Positions 61,026 through 64,000 of a stretch of DNA of 64,000 nt are shown here, piece by piece (positions within the stretch are counted from its first letter, which is position 1; each line of letters opens with the position of its first letter). The notes beneath the pieces are model-generated. The model was not told the origin of the DNA. It made no database searches and was given only the letters and a program-made list of their open reading frames with translations. Source of the stretch: Streptomyces sp. TRM68416 (GTDB lineage: Bacteria > Actinomycetota > Actinomycetes > Streptomycetales > Streptomycetaceae); the NCBI RefSeq assembly GCF_014596915.1, contig NZ_JACVWU010000027.1, positions 48,471 through 112,470 on the forward strand, given 5' to 3'. The position numbers were made by a program, and so were the translations under genes.

Positions 61026-61784
61026 CTACTTCAGGGCCAGCAGGAGGGTGTCCGACGGCGAGCACCACACGGGTCGCGCCTCGGCGAAGCCCTTCTCGCG
61101 CAGCACGCGTGCGTGCCAGGCGGCGGACGGGGTGTCGCCGTCGGCGTGCTCGCCGTAGATCTCGAAGCGGCGGGCGGTCGGGGCGGCGAGGACGGGGTCG
61201 TTGGCGGCGACCTGCCACCACTCGGCCCAGTCCAGGGCGCCGCCCTGCTTGGCCCGGTCCATGCGCGCGTGGCGCCGGGCGCGCTCGGCCGCGTTGATCC
61301 GGGGCGTGGTGTCGTCGATCATGTGGTCCGCGTTCATGAAGACACCGCCGTCGCGGACGAGTTCCGCGATCTGGCCGTAGAGGGCCGCGAGGGGTGCGCT
61401 GTGCAGCCAGTGCAGGGCCGTGGCAGTCAGGACGGCGTCGTACGAGTCGTGCGGCAGCTTCGTCCGCCAGTCGGGGTCCGTGAGGTCGGCGGTGACGAGG
61501 GTGACCCGCTCGTCGCCCGCGAAGGTGCCCTCGGCGATGGTGAGGAGCGCCGGGTCGAGGTCGACGCCGGTGCTGGTGGCCTCGGGGAAGCGGGCGAGCA
61601 GACGGGCCGTGATGGTGCCGGTGCCGCAGGCGAGGTCGAGGACGCGCGGGGCGGGGCCGACGAGGGCCTCCACCATGTCGAGCATGATCCGGAAGCGGTC
61701 CTCCCGGTCGGGCATGTACCACTCCTGCTGGCGGTCCCAGCTCTCCTGCCACGCCTGCCAGTCGGTTCCGGTGGTCGTCGTCAT
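61026..61784 (-). CDS. class I SAM-dependent methyltransferase
   Basis: 252 residues. Motif I RVLDLACGTGTITARLL, an acidic TGVDLDPALL, TADLTDPDW and the motif IV-like YDAVLTATALHWL are all in order. The fold is that of trans-aconitate/UbiE-like methyltransferases, but the substrate cannot be inferred. It is divergent from the CGNR regulator gene, sharing about 100 bp of promoter region. Confidence 0.85.
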   Translation of the reverse strand: MTTTTGTDWQAWQESWDRQQEWYMPDREDRFRIMLDMVEALVGPAPRVLDLACGTGTITARLLARFPEATSTGVDLDPALLTIAEGTFAGDERVTLVTADLTDPDWRTKLPHDSYDAVLTATALHWLHSAPLAALYGQIAELVRDGGVFMNADHMIDDTTPRINAAERARRHARMDRAKQGGALDWAEWWQVAANDPVLAAPTARRFEIYGEHADGDTPSAAWHARVLREKGFAEARPVWCSPSDTLLLALK

Positions 61785-61809
61785 GGGAAGCCCCCTCTTC
61801 GGCGCCTGC

Positions 61810-61840
61810 GTAATACCCTGTAAGCACGACCAGGTGTTAC
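61810..61840. promoter_or_regulatory. operator-like inverted repeat between methyltransferase and CGNR genes
   Basis: GTAATACC (61810-61817) and GGTGTTAC (61833-61840) form an inverted repeat with one mismatch and a 15-bp spacer. The adjacent regulator may bind it. Confidence 0.35.
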
Positions 61841-61884
61841 CCCGACCGCATCACGACCATAGAACGCCTCCGTAAGGACTACAA

Positions 61885-62514
61885 GTGGAACTGGCCTATT
61901 ACTCGGACTACGCCTTGCGCCTCGTCAACAGCGAGGACCCGGCCCGGGGCAAGGACACGCTCACCTCGGTCGAGGCCGTCCGCGACCTGTTCGGCGTCAG
62001 CCAGGAAGCGGGCCGCCGCGCCACCGAGGCCGACGTCACCCGCTTCCGCTCGGTCCGCGCCCGGCTGCGGGCCGTCTTCGAGGCCGCCGACGGCGGCGAC
62101 GAGGCCCTGGCGGTGAACCTGCTGAACTCACTGCTGCTGGAGTTCCCGGTCAGCCCGCAGATCTCCGGGCACGACTTCCGGGACGACGACGGCCGCCCGC
62201 TGTGGCACATGCACCTGGCGGACCACCCGTCGAACGCCACCGCCGGCTACGCGGCCATCGCGGCGATGGGCCTGGCGTTCCACCTGACGGAGTACGGCGT
62301 GGACCGCCTCGGCCTGTGCGAGGCAGCGCCGTGCCGCAACGCCTACCTCGACACCTCGACCAACCGGTCCCGGCGCTACTGCTCCGACCGCTGCGCCACG
62401 CGCGCGAACGTGGCGGCCTACCGCGCCCGCAAACGCCTGGAGGCGGACCGGTCGGAGAAGACCGGCCGGACCGCCGACAGCACCCAGCGCAGCAACGCGA
62501 ACGGCGAGCGCTGA
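61885..62514 (+). CDS. CGNR zinc finger protein (ABATE domain)
   Basis: 209 residues. An N-terminal ABATE-type helical domain (VNSEDPARGKDTLTSVEAVRDLFG) is followed by a C-terminal zinc finger: LCEAAPCRNAYLDTSTNRSR, then YCSDRCATRANVAAYRAR, where CATR replaces CGNR. Such proteins are probable stress or ligand-responsive regulators. GTG start with AAGGA 5 nt upstream. Its 3' end overlaps the convergent sodX gene by 97 bp. Confidence 0.82.
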   Translation: MELAYYSDYALRLVNSEDPARGKDTLTSVEAVRDLFGVSQEAGRRATEADVTRFRSVRARLRAVFEAADGGDEALAVNLLNSLLLEFPVSPQISGHDFRDDDGRPLWHMHLADHPSNATAGYAAIAAMGLAFHLTEYGVDRLGLCEAAPCRNAYLDTSTNRSRRYCSDRCATRANVAAYRARKRLEADRSEKTGRTADSTQRSNANGER

Positions 62515-62852
62515 TCCGCCTTGCGCGGCCGGTACCTGAACCGGACCTTGCCCAGCACCAGCTCCTCGGGGACGGTCCCGTAGTCCGTGCTGTCCCCGCC
62601 CGCGTACGCGTTGTCCCCGAGCACCCACCAGCCGCCTTCACGCCGCTCCGCGGCCCGCTTCACGACCAGCAGGTCCTGCTGGAACGGATGACGCAGCACC
62701 ACCACGTCACCCGGCCGGATCCGGGCCCCGTACTGCACCACCAGCCGGTCCCCGTGGTGCAGCGTGGGCACCATCGACGGGCCGGTCACCTCGGCCGGCC
62801 CGAAGGGCAGCAACGGCCGCCCGCGCTCGGTCTCCTGCGACAGTTCCGGCAT
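62418..62852 (-). CDS. sodX: nickel-type superoxide dismutase maturation protease
   Basis: 144 residues of the signal-peptidase (S26/S24) fold: Ser26 in TGPSMVPTLHHGD and Lys65 in LLVVKRA, plus WVLGDNAYAGGDSTDYG. It cleaves the propeptide of pre-NiSOD to free the N-terminal His that binds nickel. The ATG at 62852 has GGGGAGGTG 6 nt upstream. It is divergent from sodN, its substrate gene. The basic C-terminal tail extends 97 bp into the CGNR gene on the other strand. Confidence 0.92.
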   Translation of the reverse strand: MPELSQETERGRPLLPFGPAEVTGPSMVPTLHHGDRLVVQYGARIRPGDVVVLRHPFQQDLLVVKRAAERREGGWWVLGDNAYAGGDSTDYGTVPEELVLGKVRFRYRPRKADQRSPFALLRWVLSAVRPVFSDRSASRRLRAR

Positions 62853-62997
62853 CACCGGCACCTCCCCGGTTCTTTCCTCCACCAGTCTCAGTCTGACCCC
62901 GGACTTTTGTCCTAAGCCCATGGGGGCACTCGCGAAAACCCGTCCCGCAGGGAGTAATGTCCCACCTGAGAAGACGATCACGAGGAAGGAACGCTCC

Positions 62998-63393
62998 ATG
63001 CTTTCCCGCCTGTTTGCCCCCAAGGTGAAGGTCAGCGCGCACTGCGACCTGCCCTGCGGTGTGTACGACCCTGCCCAGGCCCGCATCGAGGCGGAGTCGG
63101 TGAAGGCCGTCCAGGAGAAGATGGCCGCCAACGACGACCCGCACTTCCAGGCCCGCGCCACCGTCATCAAGGAACAGCGCGCCGAGCTCGCCAAGCACCA
63201 CGTCTCGGTGCTCTGGAGCGACTACTTCAAGCCCCCGCACTTCGAGAAGTACCCGGAGCTGCACCAGCTGGTCAACGACGCCCTCAAGGCCCTCTCGGCC
63301 GCCAAGGGTTCGACCGACCCGGCCACCGGCCAGAAGGCGCTGGACTACATCGCCCAGATCGACAAGATCTTCTGGGAGACCAAGAAGGCTTGA
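62998..63393 (+). CDS. sodN: nickel superoxide dismutase precursor
   Basis: 131 residues. A 14-residue propeptide (MLSRLFAPKVKVSA) precedes the nickel hook HCDLPCGVY, with His15, Cys16 and Cys20 as ligands after processing. The rest is the four-helix bundle of the hexameric enzyme. It dismutates superoxide in the cytoplasm. GGAAGGA precedes the ATG at 62998. In Streptomyces this gene is induced by nickel; no operator was identified here. Confidence 0.97.
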   Translation: MLSRLFAPKVKVSAHCDLPCGVYDPAQARIEAESVKAVQEKMAANDDPHFQARATVIKEQRAELAKHHVSVLWSDYFKPPHFEKYPELHQLVNDALKALSAAKGSTDPATGQKALDYIAQIDKIFWETKKA

Positions 63394-63400
63394 TCTATGG

Positions 63401-63922
63401 CTAGGCCGTTTGACCTGCGGTTTCGCGGGTCGCATCGCCTACCTGTCCGCACCCGGTCCGCAGGCCGCCGAGAACGGCGTCCATGACGGTCCGGGTGCGG
63501 TCTTCTTCGCCCGGCCAGAGGTGGGCGTAGATCCGCAGCGTGATGACGGCGGACGCGTGGCCGAGGACGAGCTGAACCTGCTTGACGCTCGCCCCGCCGG
63601 CGATGAGGGCGGAGGCGTAGAAGTGGCGCAGGTCGTGGGTCACCATGTGCGGCAGCTCGACGGGCTTGCGGCCCTCGCGCTCGGCCGCCTCGTGCTCCGC
63701 CGCTTGAAGCGCCCTGCGGGCGCAGTTCCACTCCGTCTTCCAGCGACGGTAGTTGAGCGGCTTGCCCTCCTCCATCGTGAACAGCCACTCCTTGGAGGGG
63801 CGTGCGGCGAGGTGCGCGAGGAGCGCGTCGGTGACGACCTCGCCGACCGGGACCGTACGCCGGGACTTTGCGGTCTTAGAACTCCTAACGAAATGAGTGG
63901 CGGGGAACGCTAGGCTCGCTGG
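63401..63922 (-). pseudogene. tyrosine recombinase/integrase remnant, 5' truncated
   Basis: The frame has no stop from 63922 to 63401 and encodes a C-terminal integrase domain: KTAKSRRTVPVGEVVTDALLA, HDLRHFYASALIAGGASV, KQVQLVLGHASAVITLRIYAH with the catalytic HxxR, the second His and the final Tyr. Upstream of ATG 63775 there is no usable start and a TGA stands at 63925-63923, where the core-binding domain should begin. It is therefore a remnant of a phage or integrative element, lying 7 bp past the sodN stop codon, convergent with it. Confidence 0.75.
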
Positions 63923-63924
63923 TC

Positions 63925-64000
63925 ATGAGTCAAAGTGGTTCGCAGGCGGCGGCATTCTTCCGAGACGTTCGCCAGAGCCAAGTCGTCTGGTTTGTCCGGG
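63925..64000 (+). CDS. start of an unidentified gene (possibly DUF2750), cut by window end
   Basis: The frame MSQSGSQAAAFFRDVRQSQV is open to the window end. TAGGCT lies 7 nt before the ATG, as in streptomycete leaderless promoters. The opening resembles DUF2750 proteins (xAAxFxREV...VW), but 25 residues are too few to be sure. It overlaps the integrase remnant's upstream region. Confidence 0.45.
   Translation, partial: MSQSGSQAAAFFRDVRQSQVVWFVR

Noticed and set aside
63394..63420. tRNA attachment site for the integrase remnant
   Set aside because: No tRNA-like cloverleaf or tRNA 3' end is visible between sodN and the recombinase.

Overview
The window is high-GC actinobacterial DNA, almost certainly from a Streptomyces chromosome. 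The evidence is very strong third-position G/C bias, many GTG/TTG starts, 1-8 nt stop/start overlaps, a conservon (GTPase, DUF742, roadblock and sensor-kinase genes), a nickel superoxide dismutase with its maturation peptidase, Ku with a stand-alone LigD polymerase, and a fused E1/E2 2-oxoglutarate dehydrogenase. From memory, the backbone order resembles the Streptomyces coelicolor region from Ku/LigD down to sodN; I could not check this.

Layout. 1-2.9 kb: a pPIWI_RE (prokaryotic PIWI/Argonaute-like) defence gene, cut by the window edge and frameshifted at a C7 tract, ending in a hairpin-plus-T-run terminator. 2.9-6.6 kb: Ku and LigD-polymerase (end joining), a NERD-domain protein and a dual-specificity phosphatase. 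6.7-12.1 kb: a lipoprotein/sensor-kinase pair, a secreted SH3 protein, and a SEDS (FtsW/RodA) protein coupled to a class B penicillin-binding protein. 12.1-20.9 kb: an orphan NIT-domain kinase, DUF3291 protein, ADP-ribosylglycohydrolase, AurF-like diiron oxygenase, TetR regulator, NlpC/P60 hydrolase, META protein and flavin monooxygenase. 20.9-26.9 kb: a conservon, a PP2C-like protein and a MarR regulator with a repeat-rich operator. 27.2-39.3 kb: Lon with a HAIR element, an acetyltransferase, a Tat-exported sulfatase, a spermidine-synthase-like protein, a complete two-component system and the 2-oxoglutarate dehydrogenase/decarboxylase.

39.4-50.4 kb is the most unusual part: a minus-strand locus of a trypsin-co-occurring small protein, a trypsin-like protease with a VMAP-like C-terminus, a MoxR AAA ATPase, a vWA-TPR protein (SAV_2336 type), a 50-residue peptide ending Y-E-D-A-P, a radical SAM/SPASM maturase (frameshifted here), and an NB-ARC/TPR STAND protein. 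Several genes are translationally coupled. I read it as a vWA-MoxR-VMAP conflict system combined with a RiPP module of the Fxs/three-residue-cyclophane kind, in which the usual FxSxx-COOH end is replaced by YxDxx-COOH. A MITE-like element lies just upstream.

50.8-64 kb: a DUF6104 protein, a DUF4097-PadR operon, a Clp-N/HTH pair whose promoter is covered by two palindromes, a quinone-oxidoreductase-like gene beside an 11-unit minisatellite, NAD-malic enzyme, a polar amino-acid ABC transporter, a methyltransferase, a CGNR regulator and sodX/sodN. A 5'-truncated tyrosine recombinase and the start of another gene close the window, marking a second accessory boundary.

No rRNA, tRNA or CRISPR array was seen. 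Two independent single-base frameshifts are a caution: either both genes are decaying or switchable, or the assembly has indel errors.
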